Source: Opisthorchis felineus (Eukaryota > Platyhelminthes > Trematoda > Opisthorchiida > Opisthorchiidae). From it: a stretch of DNA of 64,000 nucleotides. This document shows positions 50,040 through 60,949 of the stretch, piece by piece. Within the stretch, counting starts at the first letter, position 1. Every line of letters starts with the position of its first letter. Made by a program: the position numbers and the translations under genes. Where the stretch lies: assembly GCA_004794785.1 (NCBI GenBank), contig SJOL01009509.1, positions 219,659 through 283,658 of the forward strand, given 5' to 3'. Under the pieces are notes generated by a model that had not been told where the DNA came from, searched no databases, and saw only the letters and a program-made list of their open reading frames with translations.

Positions 50040-50300
50040 ATCCTGGCAGGTGATCGGAAAAAACCGCGCCGCTGGATCTTCCTTTTGGTGCTGTCAGATG
50101 GCATGGCACACCGATACCACTTTACCTTTCGCAGATAGGCATTGTCGCGGTCGAAAAGCATATCCCGCACACGATTGGCCAAACGTTCGGGCTGCTTGCT
50201 GATCCGGCACCAAGGCAAGTTGTGATTGGTTGAAAGCCCGGACCCAACAGCCAATCAGAACTCAGTATTCGCCGAGTGCTGGTTGACAAGGTCGCATCCA
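50040..50300 (+). repeat. 5' LTR region of the CsRn1-like element (partial)
   Basis: The segment AAGCATATCCC, GGCCAAACGTTCGGGC, AACAGCCAATCA and AGTATTCGCCGAGTGC matches in order and direction the segment at about 59735-59930 downstream of the integrase. This is the arrangement of an LTR pair. Exact termini are not visible because the copies are diverged. Confidence 0.7.
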
Positions 50301-51189
50301 GAAGTCATCCAAAATGTTGTCGCAGTATAAGACTTATATTTGACGCGCTGTGTGAGTGTTTTTTGACCTGGTTTTGAGCGTTTATATACGTTATGCATCT
50401 TTGGAGGTTGGTTTTGATGGGGACGCTTACTTGGGAGGTTCAGACCGAGAACCCAGCTGAGAGAAATACCGTTATTACAACTGAATAAACAAAACCCACG
50501 ATGTATACCGAAATTACTCAGCTCTGAGACTTACTATAGCCGCGAAGAAAACAGTTCGAATAAGCACAACTGAAACTCATTGAGCCACTGAATATTGAAC
50601 CTATCTGGAACTCACGATAATTCCCTGATTCGTTTGCTTACTCCGCCGACGTGCTTTTGATCCCTATTTGTTCTGCTCATCTATACCTGCCACTCACCTT
50701 GACGGAAAGGCCGTCCCGGCCGACACTTGTGCACTAACATGTGTCTGTGTGTGAATATGTGCAGCTGACCCACTTACCCATGCGCGCTCGGGTCCCGTTT
50801 GCTGAACCTGCCTTGACCTGCTTCCCCATGGATTCCGTGTACTCATCCCGCCAATCAGAATCTCGAAACTGTAGTCGGAATGGAAGACCGCAACCCACAC
50901 TACTGCGCCATCATTCCGCTCACCGCTGTTTGGTGCGCGAACGTTGACAATACGCTGCGCTGGTCGGTGACTTACTTGTGCATTTGTTAACGCTACGAAC
51001 GTAGAAAATTTGGGTTTGCTGTATAGATTTGCTTACCACTGTGCAAACAGTACCGTAGAATTTTGAACTCATTTCTTTATTTTGATATTTGCGGCAGTCA
51101 ATCCTACGCGCCGCACGAAGTTTTGTATCAGGAGCTCTAACATAGACTCGGAGAATGCATATCCAGACAGCAGCAGCCAGTACCAATGA
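50301..51189. other. Leader between LTR and gag of the CsRn1-like element
   Basis: About 890 bp without a recognised feature. I could not identify a primer-binding site here. The 173-codon minus-strand frame at 50920-51441 overlaps the gag remnant and is a shadow. Confidence 0.35.
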
Positions 51190-52022
51190 GTCTCCTGTTT
51201 CTTTAACTGATGCGAAGGCGGCCTCAAGCACGGTGTTCAAACTTGACCGACTTTCTGGCCACACTTTTGACTCTTGGTGGAAGTGATACAAAGACTTGTT
51301 CAAAACTGGCTTTCCTAAGTCTGAGGACGAATGGGAAGTCAGATTATTATTGCGAAAGTTCGCCGCACCGAAGCACGCGCGGTACACAAACTTCATTCTT
51401 CCTAAGCTGCCCCGCGACCTCAGCTTTGACAAAACGGGCAAGCCACTATCTTACATATTTGCTGATTAAGCATTACCGTTTGACCTCCGTTACCGACGCT
51501 GGTAAGCTGGTCAAAAAAGTTGATGATAATTTCTCGACGTTTGCCAGTGTTGTCCACTGGGAATGCGAGAGCTTCAAGCTCAGCTCAATGTTGATAAATT
51601 ACCTTAAGTGCCTTGTTCTTGTATCCGGACTCCAGTCGTCCCAAGGCGCAGACATTAGAACCCGGCTGCCTCACAGAATTAAGGATGCTGAAATGACTTT
51701 TCAGAGCCTCACCACAGAATGTCAACGCCTCATCAACCTGAAGCACGACACCACTGACCGGCCAGTCACTTATCACCTCAAGTAGCTGTGTATACACAAT
51801 CGACAACAGCGTCTTTAAGAAATCTGACAAGGTCGGTCAAAAACAAAGCAAGATTGCCACAAGCTGTTAGCATTGCGGCGGGTGACATTTTGCTCGGTAT
51901 TGCCGGTTTCTGCGTCGTAAATGCTCCAGGTGCAATCGTCGTGGCCACATAGAATATTTGTGTCAATCCAAGTTGCCGCAGCTACCAGTATATCACCATG
52001 CAGCTCACGAATAGCTCACGAA
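51190..52022 (+). pseudogene. CsRn1-like gag remnant, cut by an inserted element
   Basis: In shifting frames it encodes a CsRn1/Boudicca-type Gag: FKLDRLSGHTFDSWWK, then EVRLLLRKFAAPKHARYTNF and PRDLSFDKT, then (frame 51210-51785) TTECQRLINLKHDTT, and finally two CCHC-like knuckles at about 51868-51960 (CWQCG, HFARYCRF, CSRCNRRGHIEY in one frame). Stops and frameshifts interrupt all of it. The sequence runs directly into the inserted element at 52023 and its protease continues beyond 56571. Confidence 0.75.
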
Positions 52023-52330
52023 TGTAAGGTGGGAAACCTTTCGCCGCGGATTTGTTTATTAGTAAAACGCTAACTAAAAGGTTACAGACTATTGGACAGA
52101 AAGGTTAAACTCTCACTTGCATGTTGTTTCTAAAAACGGAATATCCATCTTCTTCTCGAACGCGTCTTCTTGAACCCTCCTGGATATTCATTGACTATCG
52201 CACAATTGCAAGCAAAAACTGCAAAATAGTTCCCCAAATTCCGTAATAGATCCCACCTTCCATTAGATCAAAGCGAAGTTACGGAAACACATACTACTCG
52301 AATGCCTCATCAGTAGTACCTACCATTACA
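52023..52330 (-). repeat. 3' LTR of the nested Ty3/gypsy element
   Basis: The 308-bp sequence begins TGTAAGG and ends CCATTACA, giving the TG...CA termini of an LTR. It is repeated at 56232-56539. About 19 differences are visible by eye between the two, roughly 6%. The last seven codons of the element's ORF, including the stop, lie inside it (52310-52330). Confidence 0.9.
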
Positions 52331-55300
52331 CACCTTCACCCTATAAAGGTCGCTTGCATGCCACTGATTTCCATTTACCTCTGCTAGGTCGGCTCCGGCA
52401 GCTGGCCTGTTCAGCAACTCTTCTGGTGTATCATGCCACTTCCGAAGCTGAGTCCCATTTACTGTCTTCGACCCCCGACCGTCGTGAATTGTACAGACGT
52501 TCCACCGGCGGTCGGTAGCGACAAACGGACCTTGCCATCGACTGCCCAGCTTGCGTGACCCCAGTCCACTCCTTCCAGGATTCTGATGATCCTTCCACTT
52601 AACCTTCGCGCCTATGGGGAATGGTCGTGCCTTTCTACTTGCCGTTTTCTGTCTAGTCCTTTCCTGAGCGGCGGACAAGTTTTCTCGAGCTTTCCTCCTT
52701 TCCTCTCCTAGCTCCTCTGGAGACAAGTGTGTTGCCGGCCATAACCCAATTTCCTGATCAACTGGAAGGCGCGGATGTCGACCGTACATCAGCATGAACG
52801 GGGACTTGCCTGTGGTTGGCTGTATGGAAGCCCGATGAGCGAGCAACACCATCGGCAGGTTCACTTCCCAATCACCTCCTTTGGCCGCTAGCCACTCCTT
52901 GATCGTTCGGTTATTGCGTTCTGTAAGACCATTTGTTTGCGGGTGATATGGTGCCGTCCTCAGCCGTCTGATGCCCAGCTTCTGCAAGCAACTCCTAAAC
53001 TCTTCGCTCCCGAAGCAAGGCCCTTGATCCGTTAGAATCATTTTTGGCACCCCGTGGTTGGCCACGATGTGACGCATTACCACTCCGCTGATTTTCGTCG
53101 CCCATTGATTTGGCACGGCTGCCGCCTCGACCCACCGCGACAGGTGTTCTGTCATCACCACGATATACTGATTTCCACTGGTTGTCACCGGAAAGGGGCC
53201 CATGACGTCCACAGACCATAACTCGCCGATTTCTGATACAGGAATGGGTTCCATGGGATTGGTTACCCCTGTCGTATCCCCTTTCATCAGTTGGCACCGC
53301 TTACAGGACACCACATAATCCATCACCTCACTTCTCATCCCGGGCCAGTAGGCCCTCTGCCGAAGTAAGTCGTATGTCTTGGTGCACCCTGTGTGTGCCA
53401 TTTCGTGGCATTCGACGATCAGCTTCCTTCTCAAGACGCGAGGTATTACGGGCAGCACAACATCAGAATCAGTGTCGTTCCAGGAAATTATGCCAGCCTC
53501 ACTCAGACTCAATCTATCAAAGTGACTCTGGAACATTTGCAATTCCTTGTCTCCGTCTCCGTTCTCAATATTCCTTCCATCCAACAAGGAGGCTGCAACC
53601 TTCCGTAACACAGGATCCTGCCGTTGGAGTTGCACCAACCTCCCGGGATCCAGTTCGACGACGAGGCTATTGGCACCGATCATGATCCTGGGGGCCTCAT
53701 CTTCAGCCTCTGGTCTTGACAGCCAATCAGCCAGGTGATTCTCCTTCCCTGGCACGTGCCGGATCGTAAAGTCGTACTCTTGCAACCGGAGTGCCCAGCG
53801 CGCGAGCTTTCCGCGAGGATCTCTGGTGGTCCTGATCCACTCCAGGGGTTTGTGATCAGTCTCGACATGAAATCTTTGTCCAAGCAGGTATGGCCTCCAC
53901 TTATCCAGGGCCCAGACGATCGCTAAACATTCTTTCTCAATAGTCGAGTACTTCTGCTCAGCGTTAGTCAGGACGCGACTGGCATATTCGATAACTCCAT
54001 GCCTCTGCTTCAGGACAGCGCCGATACCGCGGTCGCTAGCGTCCGTTGCAACAGTAAACATCTCTCCGACCCTGGGCAGTTTGAGGGTCAGTTGCTGATC
54101 CAGCATGCGCGCTTTGACACGTTCGAAAGCCTCGTGTGCTTCCCTGGTCCATTCGAACTTCCGATTTTGCCCAAGCAAGTCGTACAGTGGAGCAGCAATC
54201 GTGTTGAAATCTTGGACAAACCGGCTGTAGTATGCTGCTCGCCCAAGAAACTGCCGTAGGGATCGCTTGGAATTGGGAACAGCACAGTCCTCGATCTTTG
54301 CCAGTTTTTCTGGCAGTGGGCTAACCTCTCCGTGACCCACTTTATGCCCCAGCAGTGTCACTGAACTCCGAGCGAGCTGTGTCTTGGCTTCATTTATCCG
54401 CAGGCCCGCCTCCCGGATACGCTTCAATACGGCCTTCAAATGAACTGCGTGCTCTGGTTCCGAATTGCTGTACACAACGATATCATCCCCGTACACGGCA
54501 ACATTCTGTAGACCCTTCGTTAAACGAAGCATCAAGCGCCGGAATGTGAATGGTGCTCCCGACAAACCAAACGGCATCCGTCTAAATTGATATTGGGTGT
54601 CCCCAACGGTGAACGCCGTTTTCTCCCGGTCCTCCGCCTTGATAGATAGTTGCCAATATCCGGAACGCAAGTCGAACACCGTGAAATATCGGGAATGCTG
54701 GAGGGAATCGAAAATATCCGCCACCGAAGGGACAGCTACAACCCGATTTACGGTCAGTTCGTTCAAACGCCGAAAATCCACGCAGAACCGATACTTTCCA
54801 TTTGCCTTCTTTACAAGCACAACCGGGGAGTTGTATGCACTGTTGGCCTCCTCAATTATGCCATTTTTCAACATCTCCTGCACTTGCTTATGGACCTCCT
54901 CCCGTAGATGGAGCGGCAGCGGACGGGGTCCGTAAGGTCGAAAGCATTCAGACGAGAGCGGAATTTCGTGTTCAATCCACGAGCAGAAGCCAAACGGATC
55001 CTCTTCGCCTGTGAACAATTCGGAGTATTCCTCGACCACGGATTGTACTGACGGCATGTTACAGGACGGAAGCTTTCGGACATGCAGCTCGTTCACGGCA
55101 GTGCTTGGGTAACCTTCAAGCTTGACTGCGCCATACTTGGTCACCAGTTTTCCCCGCTTGAGATCAACCACGGATTCTGTGCCCCTGAGAAAATCTGCTC
55201 CCAAAATTGTCTGCTCAATGTCTGGGCTGATAAGGAACTCGTGCTGCACGGACCTGTCGCCTAGGCGCATTGAGTGCATTGACAATCCGTCAATTTTCAG

Positions 55301-56206
55301 TTGGTATCCACCCACTGCTCTTACGGCTAGCGCGCACGGTTTGCATACAGCTTCGTTCCCTCTCCGTCTCAGCGATACCCCTGCTCCCGTATCAATCAGA
55401 CACAGCTCCTTCTTCCCGTCTATCTCGACAACGGCCTGTATAGTAGCCTGTGTGACTGCACTGATCGCAACCCACCCGGGAAAAGAGGAGTAGTCCAAAG
55501 TTTTATTATGTACAGGTGGTCGGGTATGAGGGCATTGATTCTTCCAGTGGCCATGCATGCCACACCTGTAGCATCGGCTCATTCGAGCGTGCCTCCGAGA
55601 TTCCGTCTTGATTGCTGCAAGCTGTCCGGCAAGTTGGTCCACTTTGTTCTTCAGGTCCTCCACTGTTGACTCATCCCTGTTCTCCTGCGACTGCAACGTG
55701 GCCAGTGGCGCCTCGGCCAATTCCCGTGCCAGACGCACCAGGTGCTCCACACTCAACTGGCCAGTTGCTCTTGCCAACCGCAACTGGGCACGAAGCGCAG
55801 GGTGGACTCCCTCGACGAACTGTTCGGACAGCAACTGCTGGCGCAATACTCCGTCCAGTTCCGGCAAGGCCCGATCCAACAACTGCTGCAGGCTGGCGAA
55901 GAACACGGTCGGGTCACATCCAGGTCCAATGCTGGCCATCTTGAACCGCCCTGTAGCCTCCTGGCGGTCGGCCGGCGTGTCAAACTCCGCTGTAAGAGCT
56001 TTCTTCGCGGCGGCCCAGTCCATGTTCTGAGGGCCTCTTCTGGCCGCATCCAGGGCCGCCTTCGCCCGGCCGCTGAGGAGGGTCTTCAGTGCCGCCAACT
56101 TACCCCTGTCACTCTCCAGTCCGGCCGCCTCCGCAACATCCTCAAAGTCCTCCAGGATGGTCCGCACATCCCCATCCTCGAAAGGTTGTGACCACGGGAT
56201 TCTCAT
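52310..56206 (-). CDS. Ty3/gypsy Gag-Pol polyprotein, single intact ORF
   Basis: The uninterrupted frame opens at 56221 with GTG; the first ATG is at 56206, which I take as the start. Numbering from 56221, domains in order are Gag with a CCHC knuckle (CYRCGMHGHWKNQC, residues 217-230), aspartic protease (LIDTGAG, 275-281), reverse transcriptase with YGDD (577-580), RNase H (ATDAS 725-729, TDHKPL 788-793) and integrase: His-His-Cys-Cys zinc domain (residues 939-976), then catalytic Asp 1005, Asp 1065 and Glu 1101 (D,D-35-E). A chromodomain is not visible; the tail has a GPY/F-like segment (KLGSRWQGPFV). No stop or frameshift occurs and every catalytic residue checked is present, so it may be functional. 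Gag and Pol share one frame with no visible frameshift site. Confidence 0.95.
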   Translation of the reverse strand: MRIPWSQPFEDGDVRTILEDFEDVAEAAGLESDRGKLAALKTLLSGRAKAALDAARRGPQNMDWAAAKKALTAEFDTPADRQEATGRFKMASIGPGCDPTVFFASLQQLLDRALPELDGVLRQQLLSEQFVEGVHPALRAQLRLARATGQLSVEHLVRLARELAEAPLATLQSQENRDESTVEDLKNKVDQLAGQLAAIKTESRRHARMSRCYRCGMHGHWKNQCPHTRPPVHNKTLDYSSFPGWVAISAVTQATIQAVVEIDGKKELCLIDTGAGVSLRRRGNEAVCKPCALAVRAVGGYQLKIDGLSMHSMRLGDRSVQHEFLISPDIEQTILGADFLRGTESVVDLKRGKLVTKYGAVKLEGYPSTAVNELHVRKLPSCNMPSVQSVVEEYSELFTGEEDPFGFCSWIEHEIPLSSECFRPYGPRPLPLHLREEVHKQVQEMLKNGIIEEANSAYNSPVVLVKKANGKYRFCVDFRRLNELTVNRVVAVPSVADIFDSLQHSRYFTVFDLRSGYWQLSIKAEDREKTAFTVGDTQYQFRRMPFGLSGAPFTFRRLMLRLTKGLQNVAVYGDDIVVYSNSEPEHAVHLKAVLKRIREAGLRINEAKTQLARSSVTLLGHKVGHGEVSPLPEKLAKIEDCAVPNSKRSLRQFLGRAAYYSRFVQDFNTIAAPLYDLLGQNRKFEWTREAHEAFERVKARMLDQQLTLKLPRVGEMFTVATDASDRGIGAVLKQRHGVIEYASRVLTNAEQKYSTIEKECLAIVWALDKWRPYLLGQRFHVETDHKPLEWIRTTRDPRGKLARWALRLQEYDFTIRHVPGKENHLADWLSRPEAEDEAPRIMIGANSLVVELDPGRLVQLQRQDPVLRKVAASLLDGRNIENGDGDKELQMFQSHFDRLSLSEAGIISWNDTDSDVVLPVIPRVLRRKLIVECHEMAHTGCTKTYDLLRQRAYWPGMRSEVMDYVVSCKRCQLMKGDTTGVTNPMEPIPVSEIGELWSVDVMGPFPVTTSGNQYIVVMTEHLSRWVEAAAVPNQWATKISGVVMRHIVANHGVPKMILTDQGPCFGSEEFRSCLQKLGIRRLRTAPYHPQTNGLTERNNRTIKEWLAAKGGDWEVNLPMVLLAHRASIQPTTGKSPFMLMYGRHPRLPVDQEIGLWPATHLSPEELGEERRKARENLSAAQERTRQKTASRKARPFPIGAKVKWKDHQNPGRSGLGSRKLGSRWQGPFVATDRRWNVCTIHDGRGSKTVNGTQLRKWHDTPEELLNRPAAGADLAEVNGNQWHASDLYRVKVCNGRYY
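52331..52350 (-). promoter_or_regulatory. Polypurine tract candidate of the Ty3/gypsy element
   Basis: In element sense the sequence just before the 3' LTR reads TATAGGGTGAAGGTG, a purine-rich tract in the position that primes plus-strand synthesis. It lies inside the ORF. Confidence 0.5.
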
Positions 56207-56210
56207 CCTT

Positions 56211-56228
56211 ATCCTGGTCACGGCACCA
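56211..56228 (-). promoter_or_regulatory. Primer-binding site, tRNA-His type
   Basis: In element sense, three bases after the 5' LTR, the 18-nt sequence TGGTGCCGTGACCAGGAT is complementary to a tRNA ending ...GGTCACGGCACCA. The CACGGCACCA end matches animal tRNA-His as I know it. It overlaps the start of the open frame but ends before the ATG at 56206. Confidence 0.75.
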
Positions 56229-56231
56229 AAA

Positions 56232-56539
56232 TGTAAGGAGGGAAAACCTTCGCTGCGGAGTTGTTTATTAGAAAAACGCTAACTAAACGGTTACAGACTA
56301 TTGGACAGGAAGGTTAAACTCTCACTTGCATGTTGTTTCTAAAAACGGAATATCCATCTTCTTCTCGAACGCGTCTTCTTGAACTCTCCTGGATATTCAT
56401 TGACTATCGCACAATTGCAAGCAAAAACTGCAAAGTAGTTTCCCAAATTCTGTAATAAATTCCACCTTCCATTAGATCAAAGAGAAGTTACGGGAACACA
56501 TACTACTCGAATGCCCCATCAGTAGTACCCACCGTTACC
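56232..56539 (-). repeat. 5' LTR of the nested Ty3/gypsy element
   Basis: The 308-bp partner of 52023-52330. The terminus distal to the ORF reads TTACC where the other copy has TTACA, so it is slightly decayed. It must contain the element's promoter in the minus direction; I cannot point to a specific TATA box. Confidence 0.9.
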
Positions 56540-56570
56540 CCAGTACATCACCATGCAGCTCACGAATAGC

Positions 56571-59475
56571 GGTCCAACTCGGTAACGGCAACATTCGAAG
56601 TTGATTTTTATTGCCCAAGAAAGTTCTTACCAACAACATCGCAGTCCTCTTTCAGCTTGATAGGGCTCCGAAATCACGCAGCTCACTGGCAAACATGGGG
56701 ACAAAATAGTAGGCTCCACGTTAAACCGACCAAACACTGAGCCTGTAGTGCTTCTGGCAGTAAGGCAAATTCAGCTGGCGAGGTTGACTGCTCCATAAGC
56801 TTCAATGGCTCGACGGCACAAGCCAGGTGCTACCTGACGTCATACCTTAAACTTTATCTCATTCGGCCGGATTGGATCGACAAGCTGAATCTGTCAGAAA
56901 AGTTGATTAATTCTATCTGCAACCTTAAGCATGCGGCACACGGAGTTAACCTCGAACAAATCCACTTGCCGAAGCTTTTACTTGAGGACCTCCCACAACG
57001 CTATGCATCTATATTCGCCGACGAGCATGGACTGTGCACAAAAGCAGGGGCCAAACTGTGCCTCCTCCTTAGTGCCAAACCAGTTTTCAGGACAGCCCCT
57101 TCAGTGCCATATGCAGCCCTACGCATCGGTGACCGGAAAATGGACCTACTACGGGAGGCTGATGTTATCCAAATGACAGACTGATCTACATGGGCCAAAC
57201 CGATCGTGTTGGTGAAGAAGGCTAACGGGGCCATCACCGGTCCCGGTGATTCGCCGGATTACCATCAGTACCCTCTGCGTCTTCCAGAAGACTTTTTCGG
57301 GAAACTAAATGGAGGTGAATATTTTGCGAAGATTGACTTGGCCGAAGCTTACCCCAAGATTTAAGTCGAGGAAGAATCCCTGGAATAACTGACCATCAAC
57401 ACGCACCGCGGTCTGTTCCAATATACCCAACTGCCATTCGGCATCAAAACCACACCAGCCATATTTTAACTCACCATGGATACTACGCTGAAGAATGCCC
57501 CCGACTTTGCTGTCCATTTGGACGATCTCACTGTCGTGGGTTCCAGCCCCGACAAATTGTCGCAGCGCGTGGATTACTTAGTTGGTCGTATTAAAGAGTA
57601 TGATTTCAGGGCACGCAAAAAATGCACCTTTTTATTGAAGTCGATAAAGTATCCGGGTTTCATCATAGATGAACACGGCCGCCGACCAGAACTGGAAAAT
57701 ATCCACGCCATTGAACGTACGCCGGCATTTACAGACGCAACATCCCTCAGGTCCATCCTTGGTCTCGCTAGTCACTACAGCTCGTTAATGTCCACCATTT
57801 ATTATCTCCGAGGTCAACTGATCCGGCCACTCACCAAATGCCACAAGTGGCCATGGTCAGAAGAATGCCAACGCCCCGTTGACTCTGCAAAATCCACGCT
57901 CAGTTTCGATTTGCATCTCATCCACTACCATCCATCACTGGAATTCGTTGTGGCGCCATGTACTTCAAACTATGGAATTGTCGCAGTGATTTCGCATGTA
58001 TATCCCAATAGCAGCCACATGCACATGCGGCAAGAACCCTGACACCAGCCGGGAGCAACTACGATCAGATAGAAAAGGAAGCCTTGGCGACCGTGTTTGC
58101 CGTCAAAAAGTTTCATAAAATGCTCTATGGCCGCCAGCTCTATGACAGATCACAAGCCACTCCCTGCTGTGTTTGGTTCGAAGAAAGGGATTTCATTGTG
58201 TACCTCCAAACACCTCCAGCGATGGGCCGCTTCTGCTTCTTGGAACCGACTTCAAGATCGAGTACCAATCCATAACCAGCTTCGGACAAGCCGACGCACC
58301 GTCACGTCTCGTTGATTCAAATAGGCCAGAACCAGAACATGCTGTAGTCGCAACAGTTGCCTTGGAACCGGAGGTCAACTGTGTAGCATCCGAAGCGTTT
58401 CGCAGTCTCCCAATGACCGCAGAAATGGTCCGCCAGACTACCGAACAAGACCTTGTGCTGCAGCAGGTCATCAAATACCGCTTCAATCAGTTGCCGCGTA
58501 CCTGCCCAGAAGAGGAACTGAGATGTTATTTTAACCGGCGTGACGCACTACCACAAACCGGCGGATGCCTTTTGTTCTCAGGAAGCGTTGTCATACCAAA
58601 GCAGCCACAAATATCCGTCGTGAATCATTTTAACAAAGAGCACGCGGGAACAAACGGGATGGAGGCTCTTGCTCGGAGTTACGTCTACTGAACGTTGATG
58701 GATCCCCAGAGTGAGCGGGTCTCCAAATCTTGCCTGCGGTATGGTGGAGCATTCGAGTCACCCATGAGAACCTACCTATAATCGTGGCAGCAACCAATCG
58801 AACCCTGGTCTCGTTCTGGCCTAGTTGGTGGCCAACACTTTTGGTCGTGGTCGATACCTATGAAAAATTGCCGGAAATGATTCCACTGAGCGACCTCACA
58901 ACTGCCACTGCAGTCCTGGAACTCTGTCGGTTGCTCTGTCGCTTTGGAACACCGCCAGGCTATTGTATCCGACAGCGGCAGTCAGTATACATCGTCAGCG
59001 TTAGCAGTTTCGACGGGAGTATGGCTTATGTTCGCTCGCCACGGCTTCATCCACAGTCAAACGGCCAGGCAAAACGCTTCGTTGACACTCTGAAGCTTGC
59101 ACTTCAGAAGTCCAGAGGGGAGGAACGAACGAAGATTTTTCGGAGGTTCCTGCTGGCCTATCGAGCGACTCCGAACCCCATCTCGCCTGAGGGAGTGTCA
59201 CCAGCATGGGCACTACTTCGATGGGAGCTTCGAACTCCTTATGACCCTATACGGCCATAGAAAAGACAGTTTACTCACCGCAACACAAAAATGGATGAAC
59301 AGTTCAACGACCACCATAGAGCAACCGCACGCTCCTTGAGCGAAGACCACAGGGTGATGGTTCGCGACTACAGCGACGGAAACCCTACGTGGATTCGGGA
59401 CACATTCTTCGCTAGCGCGGCAAATTGCTGTAAGAGATTCAAGTTGGCCTGGTCTGGTGAATCAAGCGCATGAAC
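56571..59475 (+). pseudogene. CsRn1-like pol remnant (protease, RT, RNase H, integrase)
   Basis: The disrupted element resumes past the insertion. In broken frames it shows a protease end (GEVDCSISFNGSTAQARCYL, about 56778-56838), RT (PIVLVKKANG at 57200-57229, AKIDLAEAYPK at 57325-57357, HTHRGLFQYTQLPFGIK-type block, HLDDLTVVGSS at 57516-57548 in place of YLDD), RNase H (CTSNYGIVAV, ALATVFAVKKF) and integrase (RLHPQSNGQAKRFVDTLK at 59040-59095). Stops fall at 57181, 57362, 57386 and 57467, among others. The integrase catalytic Glu, expected in NGQAERF, is Lys. The order and motifs fit the CsRn1/Boudicca lineage of flatworm Ty3/gypsy elements. Confidence 0.85.
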
Positions 59476-59734
59476 TAAATCCTACCGACAGGTGCGCAGA
59501 TCCTGCACGTGGGACTGAATGTTGAGTCCATGGATGCCTCAGGACACTCTTGGTCTCGGCACCATTCCAGAAAATGAATAAGCCGCTCAGGCGGAGACCC
59601 TACCAAAGCACGCATTACGACCGAGACGCTGAACAGACAGGAAGGATGTGAGGTCACCGCAAATAAACTCGTGAATTCGAAGCTGTGGCACAAGCTTCAA
59701 GGGATAGGTTTGAGGCGGAGTTCCACACGTATAC

Positions 59735-60095
59735 CGCTTTGCCGCACGCAGTTATGCGCTGCTATGACAGAGAAGCATATCCCACATACGAGTGGCCAAA
59801 TGTTCGGGCCACCTGCCGTTCCGGCATCAAGGCGAGTTCTGATTGGTCGAAATCCTGGAACCAACAGCCAATCACGACCCAGTATCCGCCGAATGCCGGT
59901 TGCCAAGGCCGCCCTGGCCGAGGATGCATCAATGGTACCATCCAAGCTCCCCGCCTTCGATGCGCAATGCTTTTTCCTGCAAAACGCTTCCGAGTGGAAT
60001 AAAACTTTTCACGCCAAAATGTTGCATTTCGTTGCATATGTGCTCAGACAAAAAATCACTTTATTCTACCGTCATTTTTTCGCGACTTATTTTAG
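59735..60095 (+). repeat. 3' LTR region of the CsRn1-like element
   Basis: Its 5' half matches 50040-50300 and its 3' half (TTTCCTGCAAAACGCTTCCG, GTGGAATAAAACTTTTCACG, GTTGCATATGTGCTCAGAC) matches 63885-63990. The conserved GTTGCATATGTGCTCAGAC block gives the family's most recognisable mark. Confidence 0.75.
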
Positions 60096-60912
60096 TTAAT
60101 CTCCTTTCTAAATTTTTGGCACGCACTCGACTTTGAACTTGCTGTGCCATGCCTTCAGAATTGGTTTCACACACGTTTTTTGAGAAATCTGTGGCTGTAT
60201 CCCTTTCATTCTTCACTGCCTTTGAGAGGGCGTTAAATGAATACATGAAGGATAACTGTGCGGCATTTGTGCGTTCATACAATAATCGAAGCACCAACGC
60301 TGTTTTTGCGTTACGAATGGGTGTACTACAAATGCAGCAGGCATCCTGCAAGACAAATCGAAAGCCGAGGAATCCGAAGAAGCTAGTAAGCTGAGCGTGT
60401 TTTCTAATGAAAGTACGTAAAGCACCGGCTGTCCAGTGCGGTTTTGATTTGGGAGTCAGGGGGACCATCTTGCAGTCACTCCTTTCATCTTGAGTACAAC
60501 CATAAGGCTTTTGAGTTTTTGTACGATAGGCTTCCGGCAAATCGACGACTAACCGAAGAGGCGTTGGGCACCTGCAGGGCCCTGCTGAAATATGGAACGC
60601 CGTCGTGTGAAGCACGGCAGTTTAGGGCCGATGAATTTGGCAAGATCCTCACCACTCAGGATATATACAACTACCGCCGGAAGTGTCGACCAGCTCTGTT
60701 GAGTAGGTGCCGCGCAGTTGGGCTTAATTGTGGCAGAAGGTGTGCCTTCGGTCTTGGCAGAACTTCGGGACACCGGATGTGTGCTTGTGCTACAGTAAAG
60801 GGAAGGTCACTATGGCCACATGTGCTCCTCCAGATGGCAGCAGATAGCGTTGTTTTGATGTAAACGTAAATGTAGCAAATGTTGATGGAAAGCACGCGAC
60901 AAACCGTTTTGG

Positions 60913-60949
60913 GTAAGTTTTTTTAAAGCACCTAATACCCGGCCTGTAG
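60913..60949 (+). other. 37-nt intron in the MULE-derived gene
   Basis: GTAAGT...CTGTAG between TTTTGG and ATACAAG. Removing it joins NRFG to YKQYTFLVTDG in frame, as the family requires. Confidence 0.75.
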
